The notes beneath the pieces were generated by a model. It did no database searches and was not told where the DNA came from. It was given only the letters and a program-made list of their open reading frames with translations. Position numbers and translations under genes: made by a program. Source: Gammaproteobacteria bacterium (lineage in GTDB: Bacteria > Pseudomonadota > Gammaproteobacteria > SZUA-152). Taken from it: 43,880 bases of DNA. The DNA lies in contig JAOUJW010000015.1 of assembly GCA_029882975.1 (NCBI GenBank), positions 70,450 through 114,329 on the forward strand, written 5' to 3'. Positions 34,114 through 43,880 of the stretch are shown one piece after another. How positions within the stretch are numbered: the stretch's first letter is position 1; each line of letters opens with the position of its first letter.

Positions 34114-35679
34114 ATGACTCAGGTTAAACGTGCTCTAATCAGTGTTTCCGACAAAACCGGCATTGTGGACTTTGCTCGCGGTTTGACAAATCTCGGCATC
34201 GAAATCCTGTCCACCGGTGGAACAGCCAAATTATTGGCCAGTAATAACATTCCCGTGATTGAAGTGGCCAGCTACACCAAGTTTCCCGAAATGATGGAAG
34301 GTCGGGTAAAAACCCTACATCCTCGTGTTCATGGCGGCATCCTGGCGCGTCGCGGAATTGATGATGCAGTGATGAAAGCCCACGGGATACAAGCCATTGA
34401 TATGGTGGTGGTTAATCTTTACCCCTTTGAACAAACTGTTGCCAAATCCGACTGCACCCTGGACATGGCTATTGAGAACATTGATATTGGCGGTCCTACC
34501 TTATTGCGAGCTGCGGCCAAAAACCATATCGCCGTTACTGTACTGGTGGACCCACGAGACTATAAAGTCGCTTTGCACGAAATGGTTGCTAATAAATGCC
34601 AAACCAGTGCCAAAACCCGCTTTAATCTGGCCGTTAAAGCCTTCGAACATACAGCGCAATACGATAGCGCTATTGCCAATTATTTAGGCACCCATGTACC
34701 GGGTACGGGAGAATCCAAATTTCCGCGTCATTTCAGTATTCAGGTTCGTAAAACCCAAGACATGCGTTATGGGGAAAACCCTCACCAAAGTGCCGCATTT
34801 TATACAGAGGAAAAACCCTCTGAAGCCAGCGTGGCTACGGCCAAACAGATCCAAGGCAAGGAATTGTCCTTCAACAATATTGCCGATACCGATGCAGCGC
34901 TGGAATGCGTCAAACAATTCGATGAACCGGCCTGTGTTATTGTTAAACATGCCAACCCATGTGGTGTCGCTGTGGACTCTAATATTTTAGAGGCTTACAA
35001 CCGAGCGTTTAGTACCGACCCTACTTCCGCTTTCGGTGGCATTATCGCCTTTAACCGGCCCTTGGACGTAAAAACCGCCGAGGCCGTCGGTGAACGCCAA
35101 TACGTCGAAGTCATTATCGCCCCCGTTGTGGAAGCCGCAGCCAAGGAATACTTTTCCAAGAAAAAACAAGTACGGGTACTGGAGTGTGGCCAATGGGGAC
35201 AAACCCGCCCTGCTTCATTGGAATACCGATGTGTGACTGGCGGTTTGTTGGTCCAAGATCGCGACCAGGGTATGATCACCATTGATGATCTCAAAGTGGT
35301 CACCAACCGGGCTCCTACGGAACAGGAAATCCGTGATTTGCTGTTCACCTGGAAGGTGGCAAAGTTTGTCAAATCCAATGCCATTGTCTTTGGAAAAAAT
35401 CGCATGACCATTGGTGTGGGGGCCGGACAAATGAGCCGGGTCTACAGTACCCGAATCGCGGCGATCAAAGCTGCGGACGCCGATTTGAAAGTGGCCGGTT
35501 CCGTTATGGCCAGCGATGCCTTTTTTCCTTTTCGGGACGGACTGGACAGCGCTGCCGACGTGGGCGTAACGGCCGTAATCCAACCCGGCGGCTCCATGCG
35601 TGACAATGAAGTTATAGAAGCCGCCAATGAACATGACATCGCTATGGTGTTCACAGGAATGCGCCACTTCCGCCATTAG
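34114..35679 (+). CDS. purH: bifunctional AICAR transformylase / IMP cyclohydrolase
   Basis: 521 residues, usual length. PurH does the last two steps to IMP. The N-terminal MGS-like cyclohydrolase domain covers about 1-195 ([44 protein letters not shown]) and the transformylase the rest ([29 protein letters not shown] with the catalytic Lys-His, [34 protein letters not shown]). It heads purH-purD-purE; purD starts 31 bases on. Confidence 0.98.
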   Translation: MTQVKRALISVSDKTGIVDFARGLTNLGIEILSTGGTAKLLASNNIPVIEVASYTKFPEMMEGRVKTLHPRVHGGILARRGIDDAVMKAHGIQAIDMVVVNLYPFEQTVAKSDCTLDMAIENIDIGGPTLLRAAAKNHIAVTVLVDPRDYKVALHEMVANKCQTSAKTRFNLAVKAFEHTAQYDSAIANYLGTHVPGTGESKFPRHFSIQVRKTQDMRYGENPHQSAAFYTEEKPSEASVATAKQIQGKELSFNNIADTDAALECVKQFDEPACVIVKHANPCGVAVDSNILEAYNRAFSTDPTSAFGGIIAFNRPLDVKTAEAVGERQYVEVIIAPVVEAAAKEYFSKKKQVRVLECGQWGQTRPASLEYRCVTGGLLVQDRDQGMITIDDLKVVTNRAPTEQEIRDLLFTWKVAKFVKSNAIVFGKNRMTIGVGAGQMSRVYSTRIAAIKAADADLKVAGSVMASDAFFPFRDGLDSAADVGVTAVIQPGGSMRDNEVIEAANEHDIAMVFTGMRHFRH

Positions 35680-35710
35680 TAACTGCTCACTAAAAGTTTA
35701 GGAAATCCTT

Positions 35711-37000
35711 ATGAAAGTTCTCGTTATTGGCAACGGCGGGCGCGAACACGCCCTGTCCTGGAAAGTAGCCTTGTCATCGAAAGTAAAGACCGTATTCGTA
35801 GCGCCCGGCAACGCCGGTACTGCCACGGAACCCAAACTGCAAAACGTGGCCATCGCCGCAGACGACATAGAGGGTCTCACCGCCTTTGCCACTAAAGAAC
35901 AAATCGATTTAACGATCGTGGGCCCGGAAATCCCCTTGGTATTGGGTGTGGTGGATGCCTTCAACGCAGCGGGATTGCCTTGTTTTGGCCCCAGCAAAGC
36001 GGCAGCGCAATTGGAAGGGTCCAAGGCCTTTAGCAAGGATTTTCTGGCACGTCACAACATTCCCACGGCACGTTATGGCAATTTCACTGAGATGGAACCG
36101 GCTATAGCCTATGTGAAACAAATGGGTTGCCCCATCGTCATTAAGGCGGATGGTTTGGCCGCCGGCAAGGGCGTTATTATTGCCCAAAGCGAACCCGAGG
36201 CTGTGGCAACTATAGAAGACATGTTGGCGGGAAACGCTTTTGGCGATGCCGGTCATCGCATAGTGGTTGAGGAATTCTTACAAGGTGAGGAAGCCAGTTT
36301 TATTGTCATGGCGGACGGTAAACACTGCCTGCCCTTGGCCACTTCGCAAGACCATAAGGCACGAGACAATGGCGACACCGGCCCCAACACCGGCGGCATG
36401 GGCGCTTATTCTCCCGCTCCGGTGGTGGATGAAACCATGCACCAACGTATTATGTCGCAAGTTATTTTACCTACCATAGAGGGTATGGCAGCAGACGGCA
36501 TGCCCTATACCGGCTTTCTTTATGCGGGAATCATGATTACAGCGGACGGTGAACCCAAAGTCCTGGAGTTCAACTGCCGTTTTGGCGACCCGGAAACTCA
36601 ACCCATTATGATGCGGTTGCAGTCAGATTTGGTAGAATTGTGTCAAAATGCGCTGGACGGCACATTGGATCAAAGTCATGCGGATTGGGATCCCCGTGTA
36701 GCTCTGGGTGTGGTTTTAGCCGCTGGAGGTTATCCGGAAAGCTATGCTAAAGGTGATGTTATTCATGGACTGGAGCAATTACAGCAACTGGACGACACCA
36801 AGGTCTTTCATGCCGGCACTGTCTCGCAAGATGGACAAATTGTCACGGCCGGTGGTCGAGTGCTATGCCTTGTGAGCCTGGCGGAAAACGTCACCAAGGC
36901 GCAAGCGAAAGCCTATGCAGCGATCGATAAAATATCCTGGGAAAAGATGTATTACCGCACTGATATCGGTCATCGAGCAGTAAGCAGAGAAATCAATTAA
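35711..37000 (+). CDS. purD: phosphoribosylamine-glycine ligase
   Basis: 429 residues. ATP-grasp enzyme joining glycine to phosphoribosylamine. Motifs: IGNGGREHALSWK at the N-terminus, VAPGNAGT, VGPEIPLVLGVVDAF, KADGLAAGKGVIIA, DHKARDNGDTGPNTGGMGAYSP, LEFNCRFGDPETQPIMMRL. ATG 35711 (MKVLVIGNGG) matches the family start; AGGAAAT precedes it. Directly after purH, the standard purHD order, with purE 18 bases downstream. Confidence 0.98.
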   Translation: MKVLVIGNGGREHALSWKVALSSKVKTVFVAPGNAGTATEPKLQNVAIAADDIEGLTAFATKEQIDLTIVGPEIPLVLGVVDAFNAAGLPCFGPSKAAAQLEGSKAFSKDFLARHNIPTARYGNFTEMEPAIAYVKQMGCPIVIKADGLAAGKGVIIAQSEPEAVATIEDMLAGNAFGDAGHRIVVEEFLQGEEASFIVMADGKHCLPLATSQDHKARDNGDTGPNTGGMGAYSPAPVVDETMHQRIMSQVILPTIEGMAADGMPYTGFLYAGIMITADGEPKVLEFNCRFGDPETQPIMMRLQSDLVELCQNALDGTLDQSHADWDPRVALGVVLAAGGYPESYAKGDVIHGLEQLQQLDDTKVFHAGTVSQDGQIVTAGGRVLCLVSLAENVTKAQAKAYAAIDKISWEKMYYRTDIGHRAVSREIN

Positions 37001-37018
37001 TCAGAAAGAGGAAAAACT

Positions 37019-37525
37019 ATGAGCAAGGCGTTTGTTGCGATCCTGATGGGATCTGACTCCGACTTACCTGTTATGCAAACCACCCTGGACACATTGAGTT
37101 CTCTCGGTGTTCCGTTTGAGGTAAAAATCACCTCGGCGCACCGCACGCCCGCGGCGACGCATGCCTATGTCAAAGATGCGGAACAACGCGGCTGTGACGT
37201 GTTTATCTGTGCTGCCGGTTTGGCCGCTCATTTGGCCGGTACGGTAGCCGGGCTAACATTGAAGCCCGTTATCGGTGTTCCTATGGACGGCGGCCCCTTG
37301 AAAGGCCAAGATGCCTTGCTGTCCACCGTTATGATGCCCGGTGGCATCCCCGTTGCGACTGTTGCAATCGGCAAAGCCGGTGCCAAAAACGCCGCCTATT
37401 TGGCCGCACAAATGCTCAGCCTGGCGGATGCGGAAATTGCCGCTAAGGTCAAAGCGGACCGGGAAGCCAATGCCCAGGCGGTTATAGATAAAGACGCGGA
37501 ATTACAGAAAAAACTGGGAAAATAA
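37019..37525 (+). CDS. purE: 5-(carboxyamino)imidazole ribonucleotide mutase family protein
   Basis: 168 residues. Motifs: ILMGSDSDLPVMQ, ITSAHRTPAATHAY, GVPMDGGPLKGQDALLSTVMMPGGIPVATVAIGKAGAKNAAYLAAQML. SAHRTP marks the class I mutase, which isomerises N5-CAIR made by PurK. The loop usually read AGGAAHLPG is AGLAAHLAG here (66-74), a variant I associate with PurE proteins outside the enteric group. No purK follows, unlike the common purE-purK pair; the next gene is tsaC. AGAGGAA before the ATG supports the start. Confidence 0.94.
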   Translation: MSKAFVAILMGSDSDLPVMQTTLDTLSSLGVPFEVKITSAHRTPAATHAYVKDAEQRGCDVFICAAGLAAHLAGTVAGLTLKPVIGVPMDGGPLKGQDALLSTVMMPGGIPVATVAIGKAGAKNAAYLAAQMLSLADAEIAAKVKADREANAQAVIDKDAELQKKLGK

Positions 37526-37529
37526 GCTT

Positions 37530-38081
37530 TTGAATTCCTGGCAACTGCGGCTTGCCGCACGTTGTATTCGTAACGGTGGGGTGATTGCCTACCCCACCGA
37601 AGCGGTTTATGGCCTGGGTTGCGACCCGTTTGATGCAAAGGCTGTAGATCGCTTATTGCGTTTGAAGCAGCGCCCCGCTGAAAAAGGTCTCATCCTCATT
37701 GGTGCCTGCTGGGAACACATCGCGCCTTTCATCCAGGAACCCACGGCTCAACAAAGGCAACTCCTGGAGCAAAGCTGGCCCGGCCCGGTCACCTGGCTCA
37801 TCCGAGCACAGGATTGGGTACCGGAGTGGCTACGGGGAAAACATCCCAGCATCGCGGTTCGACTGACGGCTCACCCCGTCGCAAAAGCCCTGTGTGATCA
37901 AACCGGACAAGCTCTGATCTCCACCAGTGCCAATCCCAGCCACCAAGCTCCTGCCAAAACCCCTTTCAAAGTACGCCAATATTTCAATGATTCTTTGGAT
38001 TATATTCTCAATGCTCCTTTGGGAAAAAACAAAACCCCATCAACAATCAAAGACTTAGAAACTGGCGCCGTATTGCGCTAA
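37530..38081 (+). CDS. tsaC: threonylcarbamoyl-AMP synthase (YrdC/Sua5 family)
   Basis: 183 residues, the short TsaC form without a Sua5 C-terminal domain. It makes threonylcarbamoyl-AMP for t6A37 of ANN-decoding tRNAs. Seen: GGVIAYPTEAVYGLGCDPFD, LKQRPAEKGLILI (the KRxxxKG-type nucleotide loop), WPGPVTWLI, SIAVRLTAHPVA, ISTSANPS. The start is TTG 37530, four bases after the purE stop, so translation is probably coupled to purE. The ORF runs to a single TAA at 38079. Confidence 0.95.
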   Translation: MNSWQLRLAARCIRNGGVIAYPTEAVYGLGCDPFDAKAVDRLLRLKQRPAEKGLILIGACWEHIAPFIQEPTAQQRQLLEQSWPGPVTWLIRAQDWVPEWLRGKHPSIAVRLTAHPVAKALCDQTGQALISTSANPSHQAPAKTPFKVRQYFNDSLDYILNAPLGKNKTPSTIKDLETGAVLR

Positions 38082-38143
38082 ATAGAACCATTAAATCCTT
38101 TAATAATTGCATTCACGCCCGATATATTAGTTATTATTAATAT

Positions 38144-38172
38144 TTGCATTTTCTTATTTATTGGGCTATAAA
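38144..38172 (+). promoter_or_regulatory. sigma-70 promoter of the unknown 147-residue gene
   Basis: TTGCAT (38144-38149), 17-base spacer, TATAAA (38167-38172). Among the best sigma-70 matches in the window. Start near 38180, leader about 42 bases to the ATG at 38222. Confidence 0.6.
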
Positions 38173-38221
38173 TAAGATTATTGTTGAGTTACCTACTAGG
38201 TTTTATCGAAGGAGCACTGAT

Positions 38222-38665
38222 ATGTCGTTTATCCCTAACTTTCCACATGACGGTGTAGTCACCATTAACCGGGTCATTCTCAAACCCCAATACAGCATTG
38301 ATGACTTGCAGGAGCGCGTCGCCATGTTGTGTGAAAACGTAAAAACCTACCACTCGGAAACCGGCTTTATCGGTGGCCTGGTTACACTGAACACCGGCAG
38401 CATTTCCAATGAAGGCAGCACCATCGGTCAGGCGGTAGAAAGCCCGCTGAAAAACAAGGAAGCGCTGATTATTACCTTTTGGCGCACCTTTGATGAACAC
38501 GAGGAATCTCATCGTAGTGATACCTTCCAACCCTTGTTCAAAGAAGTGCTGGAACTGTGTGAAAACGGTAACGAAGAAATCGCTTATGAAATGCTTTGGT
38601 CCGGTGCCGCCTATTCCCCGGAACAAGCGCAACAGGCTCAGCAGGCTAAAGCGCGTTATGCCTAA
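38222..38665 (+). CDS. unknown soluble protein, possible ferredoxin-like (ABM-type) fold
   Basis: 147 residues from ATG 38222, with AGGAG eight bases upstream; the longer frame to 38144 lies over the promoter and is rejected. I do not recognise the family. No signal peptide or membrane helix. The order strand (GVVTINRVILKP), helix (DLQERVAMLCENVKTYH), GFIGGLVTLNTGS, a loop, EALIITFWRTFDEHEESH, helix, EEIAYEMLWSG resembles antibiotic-biosynthesis-monooxygenase-like barrels, a weak guess. It ends with an Ala/Gln run. It has its own promoter and terminator, so it is monocistronic. Confidence 0.8.
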   Translation: MSFIPNFPHDGVVTINRVILKPQYSIDDLQERVAMLCENVKTYHSETGFIGGLVTLNTGSISNEGSTIGQAVESPLKNKEALIITFWRTFDEHEESHRSDTFQPLFKEVLELCENGNEEIAYEMLWSGAAYSPEQAQQAQQAKARYA

Positions 38666-38698
38666 TCACGGCTGCGTTTCCGTGTTTTAATACAATTG

Positions 38699-39544
38699 TT
38701 AACGCCGGTCCCGAACCGGCGTTTTTTTTGGCGCTATCAGACTCTCTAGTAACACATCATTACTCACATTGTGTAATAACACCCGCTGCTCCACGCTCAG
38801 CTCAGTAGGTGTCTCCACCTGATAGACGCGAGAACTGTAATGATTCCGGGCGTACAGCATAAAGGTACGCAGTTCCAGCACAGGCATCAACCGCTTGCCC
38901 ACATTAAAATAACCCTCGGTACGAGCGAAGCGACGCAGTTTAAACCCTTTTGACTTCACCGTCGCCACCAGGCCGTGTATCGCCGATAAATCTTCATTAC
39001 CATAGGTCACGGTGTAAAAAGCGTGCACATGATCCCGAGGGTCCTCATGATGATCGATCATAAGATCGTAATGTTTCCCCCGCAAGAAATTCTCCAGGAT
39101 CTTTACCTCCTTACCCTTGAGCAAATGGTACTGACGGTTAATATCTAATCCTTGCGCAGTTAAGCGGGTACAATCACGCCAGCCGGTGGGATTCACCAAG
39201 GGAATAAAATCCATGTTAAAACGCGCATATTGCTTTGGCTGTTCCAATACCCGTTCGATGAACTGTAACACCGATTCCACCGCGGCCGGTTCATCACCGT
39301 GTAAGCCTGCGCTGATGAATACTGAACTTGTGGCCCCCGTTGGACGGTACGACAACAGCACCAGCGGAAGATGTTCATCACGAGGAGCCAGATTACGATG
39401 CATTAACACAGGTGAACGATTTGAGAGAATTTGTAATTTCTCATAAAACATATCGGTATTGCGTGATAGTTCGCACGACGCCCACACATGGGTAACACAT
39501 AAGCTGCAAGCGATAAAAGCAATGAAAAACTTACGACTTAACAA
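38699..39544 (-). CDS. secreted M14-family zinc carboxypeptidase
   Basis: 281 residues from TTG 39544. GGGAG seven bases before the TTG and a signal peptide directly after it (MLSRKFFIAFIACSLCVTHVWA) decide this start; the longer frame to 39646 adds 34 unlikely residues. M14 zinc motif HGDE (His 82, Glu 85), substrate residues NPTGWRDCTR and DINRQY, and the third zinc ligand in DHHED (about 165-168). LELRTFMLY near the C-terminus may supply the catalytic Glu. It should trim peptides, perhaps of cell wall, in the periplasm. Its last codons overlap the terminator of the facing gene. Confidence 0.88.
   Translation of the reverse strand: MLSRKFFIAFIACSLCVTHVWASCELSRNTDMFYEKLQILSNRSPVLMHRNLAPRDEHLPLVLLSYRPTGATSSVFISAGLHGDEPAAVESVLQFIERVLEQPKQYARFNMDFIPLVNPTGWRDCTRLTAQGLDINRQYHLLKGKEVKILENFLRGKHYDLMIDHHEDPRDHVHAFYTVTYGNEDLSAIHGLVATVKSKGFKLRRFARTEGYFNVGKRLMPVLELRTFMLYARNHYSSRVYQVETPTELSVEQRVLLHNVSNDVLLESLIAPKKTPVRDRR
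38701..38729 (+). terminator. intrinsic terminator of the unknown 147-residue gene
   Basis: AACGCCGGT (38701-38709) pairs with ACCGGCGTT (38715-38723), loop CCCGA, then a T8 run. It works only on the plus strand and lies inside the last ten codons of the convergent carboxypeptidase gene. Confidence 0.93.
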
Positions 39545-39547
39545 TAA

Positions 39548-40639
<1,092 letters not shown>

Positions 40640-40648
40640 TCGGATTGC

Positions 40649-41236
40649 GTGGCAGCAAAACACCCCAACAGCTTACGTATTATCGCCGGTCAATGGCGGG
40701 GGCGTAAGCTGCACTTCCCCTCTATTGAGGGACTGCGCCCTACGCCGGACCGGGTCCGCGAAACCCTGTACAATTGGCTGCAAAACCATATTGCCAACCT
40801 TCGAGTGCTGGATTGTTTTGCCGGCAGTGGTGCCCTGGGGCTGGAAGCACTGTCCCGCGGCGCAGCCCATTGTACCTTTGCAGAACAAAACCGCGACGCA
40901 ACCCGTGCCATTGAACAACATTTACATCTACTGCAATGCGACCGGGGCCGCGTACTCAGTACGGATGTACTTAATTTATTAAAACAACCCGCCCCGCAAG
41001 CTTTTGACCTGGTATTGCTGGACCCACCCTTTCGAAAAAACCTGATCGAACCTTGCCTGCAACGGTTACAGCAAAACCATTGGCTGCAACCCCAGGCCTG
41101 GATTTACCTGGAATGTGAAAAAGAATTAACACCCTTGCCACTCCCTTCCCACTGGGAACTGTACCGCAGCAAGCAAGCGGGACAAGTCAGCTATCATTTG
41201 ATTCGAACCCACCCACCTTTGAAAAAGCCCACCTAA
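40649..41236 (+). CDS. rsmD: 16S rRNA (guanine-966-N2) methyltransferase
   Basis: 195 residues from GTG 40649. Motifs: RIIAGQWRGRKLHFP, LRPTPDRVRETLYNWL (the RsmD hallmark), DCFAGSGALGLEALSRGA (SAM site), FAEQNRDA, and the catalytic LDPPF. It methylates G966 of 16S rRNA. It lies nine bases after hemF and 55 bases before coaD; rsmD-coaD linkage is common in bacteria. Confidence 0.96.
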   Translation: MAAKHPNSLRIIAGQWRGRKLHFPSIEGLRPTPDRVRETLYNWLQNHIANLRVLDCFAGSGALGLEALSRGAAHCTFAEQNRDATRAIEQHLHLLQCDRGRVLSTDVLNLLKQPAPQAFDLVLLDPPFRKNLIEPCLQRLQQNHWLQPQAWIYLECEKELTPLPLPSHWELYRSKQAGQVSYHLIRTHPPLKKPT

Positions 41237-41267
41237 TTCGCTTTAATGGTTTGTGTTATGCTTTTAA

Positions 41268-41768
<501 letters not shown>

Positions 41769-41884
41769 GCTTTTCGAGGGACTTGGCAGGCACTGAGCCT
41801 TATTTTGTTGTACAATCGCCTGCCAAACCTGGGCTGCTGTGGCGTCAGAAACCGTCTTTAGTCGTCCAAAGGAAGAATCGTTAA

Positions 41885-42160
<276 letters not shown>

Positions 42161-42180
42161 TCCGGAGTTACAACATGAAT

Positions 42181-42207
42181 AAAAAGGCCTCACTTGAGGC
42201 CTTTTTT
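42181..42207 (+). terminator. bidirectional intrinsic terminator after yfhL
   Basis: AAGGCCTC (42184-42191) pairs with GAGGCCTT (42196-42203), loop ACTT, with A5 before and T6 after. It separates yfhL from ggt. Confidence 0.95.
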
Positions 42208-42254
42208 GTAAGGTAAGAAGTTTGATGGATTCAATTCAACTAACAGGAAGCTCT

Positions 42255-43880
42255 ATGTTGACAAACATTTCCCGTTTTTGGCTCAAAGCCACTCCTTTGC
42301 TGTTAGCCTTAATCTGGACATCCGCCTGCGCGCAAACCGCCAAACAAGCGGGAATCGCCACAGCCCACCCCATAGCCACCGAAGCCGGCCATGAAATTCT
42401 GCAAGCCGGTGGTAATGCCTTTGATGCTGCCGTTGCCATTACCGCCACACTGGCCGTGGTGGAACCCATGAGTTCGGGTTTAGGCGGTGGGGGTTTCTGG
42501 TTATTGCACCGACAACAAGACGCAATGCAAGTGTTCGTGGACGGTCGTGAAACCGCTCCGGGCAAGGCCCATCGTGACATGTATTTGGACAAAGACGGCA
42601 ATGTGATCCCCAACCTTTCCATGGACGGCCCTCTATCCGCCGGCATACCCGGACTTCCCGCAGCCATGGCCCACATCGCCCAAAAATACGGCAAACTGCC
42701 CTTATCTCAGTCACTGCAACCGGCGATTCGGGCTGCCAAGAACGGTTTTCCCGTGCGAACTTACTACACTCGCGTAGCCCAGTTCCGTTTAAAAGCTCTG
42801 CAGGATTCGCCCGCAGCCGCCAAGATTTTTCTAAACAACAACGAAGTTCCCCCTGAAGGCCATATTATTAAACAAACGGACTTGGCAAATACGCTGCAAG
42901 CACTGGCAGATCAGGGCGCGGCCGGCTTTTACCAAGGCGCGGTAGCACAAAAGCTGGTGCAAGGCGTACAACAGGCCAAAGGCATATGGACCCTGGAAGA
43001 TTTGGCTAAATACACCGTGGTAGAACGACAGCCGGTACAAGGCCAATACCAAGGTTTGAAAATCACCACGGCACCGCCGCCCTCCTCCGGCGGCATTGCC
43101 ATGCTCACCACCTTGAATATTCTGGCACCTTACCCCCTGGCCAAACTACCACGCTCGGAACAAGTGCACTTGACGGTGGAGGCCATGCGCCGTGCCTACC
43201 GGGACCGGGCCATTTATCTGGGTGATCCGGATTTCGTCGAAATCCCTCAAGAAACACTTTTGCACCCTTTCTATGCTGATGGCTTGAGAGCCGCGATTCG
43301 GGAAGACCAAGCCACCCCCAGCAACACATTACCGGGACTGCCCGCGGGGAAGGGCAGGGATACAACCCATTTTTCAGTTCTGGACCAAGACGGTAATCGA
43401 GTTTCAGCAACTCTCACCATCAATTACCCTTTTGGCTCGGGTTTCGTGCCACCGGGTACGGGGGTATTGCTCAATGACGAAATGGACGATTTTTCCGCCA
43501 AACCGGGGGTACCCAATGCCTACGGCCTGGTCGGTGGCGAGGCCAATGCCATTGCAGCCGGCAAACGCCCCTTGTCCAGCATGTCGCCGACGTTTATCGA
43601 AAGCGACCGTGGTGTGGCTATACTGGGAACTCCCGGTGGCAGCCGCATCATTTCCATGGTGCTGTTGGCCATACTGGATTATGCCCAAGGCGGCAATGCC
43701 CTATCCATGGTGTCTTTGCCTCGTTATCACCACCAATATTTACCGGACCAGATCCAACATGAAGAAAACACCTTCACTCCCACGGAAATTCAAGCCTTAA
43801 AAACAAAAGGGCACGAATTCAAACAAGTACCCTGGCCATACGGCAATATGCAGGCGGTATTGTGGGAACAGAAAGACAAT
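42255..43880 (+). CDS. ggt: gamma-glutamyltransferase (3' end outside window)
   Basis: Open from ATG 42255 to the window edge, 542 codons without a stop; most of the protein is present. AGGA lies six bases before the ATG. Signal peptide about 1-27 (cleavage ACA-QTA). The large subunit starts GIATAHPIATEAGHEILQAGGNAFDAAVA and includes EPMSSGLGGGGFWLL. The autoprocessing and nucleophile Thr is residue 370 (GRDTTHFSVLD), followed by small-subunit motifs NDEMDDFSAKPG, GKRPLSSMSPT and LGTPGGSRI. It cleaves gamma-glutamyl bonds of glutathione in the periplasm. Missing part: the last small-subunit strands. Confidence 0.96.
   Translation, partial: MLTNISRFWLKATPLLLALIWTSACAQTAKQAGIATAHPIATEAGHEILQAGGNAFDAAVAITATLAVVEPMSSGLGGGGFWLLHRQQDAMQVFVDGRETAPGKAHRDMYLDKDGNVIPNLSMDGPLSAGIPGLPAAMAHIAQKYGKLPLSQSLQPAIRAAKNGFPVRTYYTRVAQFRLKALQDSPAAAKIFLNNNEVPPEGHIIKQTDLANTLQALADQGAAGFYQGAVAQKLVQGVQQAKGIWTLEDLAKYTVVERQPVQGQYQGLKITTAPPPSSGGIAMLTTLNILAPYPLAKLPRSEQVHLTVEAMRRAYRDRAIYLGDPDFVEIPQETLLHPFYADGLRAAIREDQATPSNTLPGLPAGKGRDTTHFSVLDQDGNRVSATLTINYPFGSGFVPPGTGVLLNDEMDDFSAKPGVPNAYGLVGGEANAIAAGKRPLSSMSPTFIESDRGVAILGTPGGSRIISMVLLAILDYAQGGNALSMVSLPRYHHQYLPDQIQHEENTFTPTEIQALKTKGHEFKQVPWPYGNMQAVLWEQKDN

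Overview
The window reads as chromosomal core sequence of a motile, Gram-negative gammaproteobacterium with moderate GC. The evidence is gene order: tRNA-Ser/ffs/dnaX/ybaB/recR, aroQ/accB/accC/prmA/DUF3426/dusB/fis/purH/purD, fxsA/groES/groEL, and rsmD/coaD/yfhL. A perfect CIRCE (HrcA operator) in front of groES argues against an enteric and for a deeper-branching gammaproteobacterium. No genus can be named from the sequence. There is no insertion sequence, prophage, CRISPR array or rRNA operon. Both ends cut through genes.

Layout. 1-2415 (minus): an outer-membrane porin-like barrel followed by a membrane-anchored protein whose C-terminal part resembles phosphate-binding (PstS-like) domains; this gene runs off the left edge. 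2713-5098 (mostly plus): a GGDEF diguanylate cyclase with a duplicated membrane unit, preceded by a 22-codon leader ORF; a small unknown gene; and an endonuclease I homologue that seems to have lost its catalytic histidine. 5093-8561 (minus): aroC, a small membrane protein, an MFS permease and yjdF as one run. 8781-10766 (minus): motA-motB. 11008-14247 (plus): tRNA-Ser(GGA), 4.5S RNA, dnaX-ybaB-recR. 14412-16724 (plus): fliA (sigma-28), a yqiB/DUF1249 gene and a secreted Sel1-repeat protein. 16801-18780: an aldolase/short-chain dehydrogenase fusion. 18792-20561 (minus): an ABC exporter with a 300-base promoter-plus-terminator leader, or small RNA gene, upstream. 21224-23847 (minus): fxsA, groES, groEL. 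24003-27989 (plus): cutA, dsbD, a TlpA-like thioredoxin, aroQ. 28076-33781: accB, accC, prmA, DUF3426, dusB, fis. 34114-38081: purH, purD, purE, tsaC. 38222-43880: an unknown small gene with its own promoter and terminator, a zinc carboxypeptidase (minus), hemF, rsmD, coaD, yfhL, and a gamma-glutamyltransferase cut by the right edge.

How they work together. Most genes are housekeeping: fatty-acid initiation (AccB/AccC), shikimate pathway (AroQ, AroC), purine synthesis (PurH/D/E), haem (HemF), CoA (CoaD), replication and repair (DnaX, YbaB, RecR), translation (PrmA, DusB, TsaC, RsmD), protein folding (GroESL) and periplasmic thiol reduction (DsbD, TlpA-like). A flagellar thread runs through the left third: MotA/MotB, the flagellar sigma factor FliA, and three FliA-type promoter matches (before motA, before fliA and before the Sel1-repeat gene). 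The most interesting items are the FliA-type promoter on the secreted Sel1 protein, the structured leader/sRNA before the ABC exporter, the apparently inactive endonuclease I homologue, the TonB-shaped binding protein paired with a porin, and the duplicated sensor domains in the diguanylate cyclase and DsbD.
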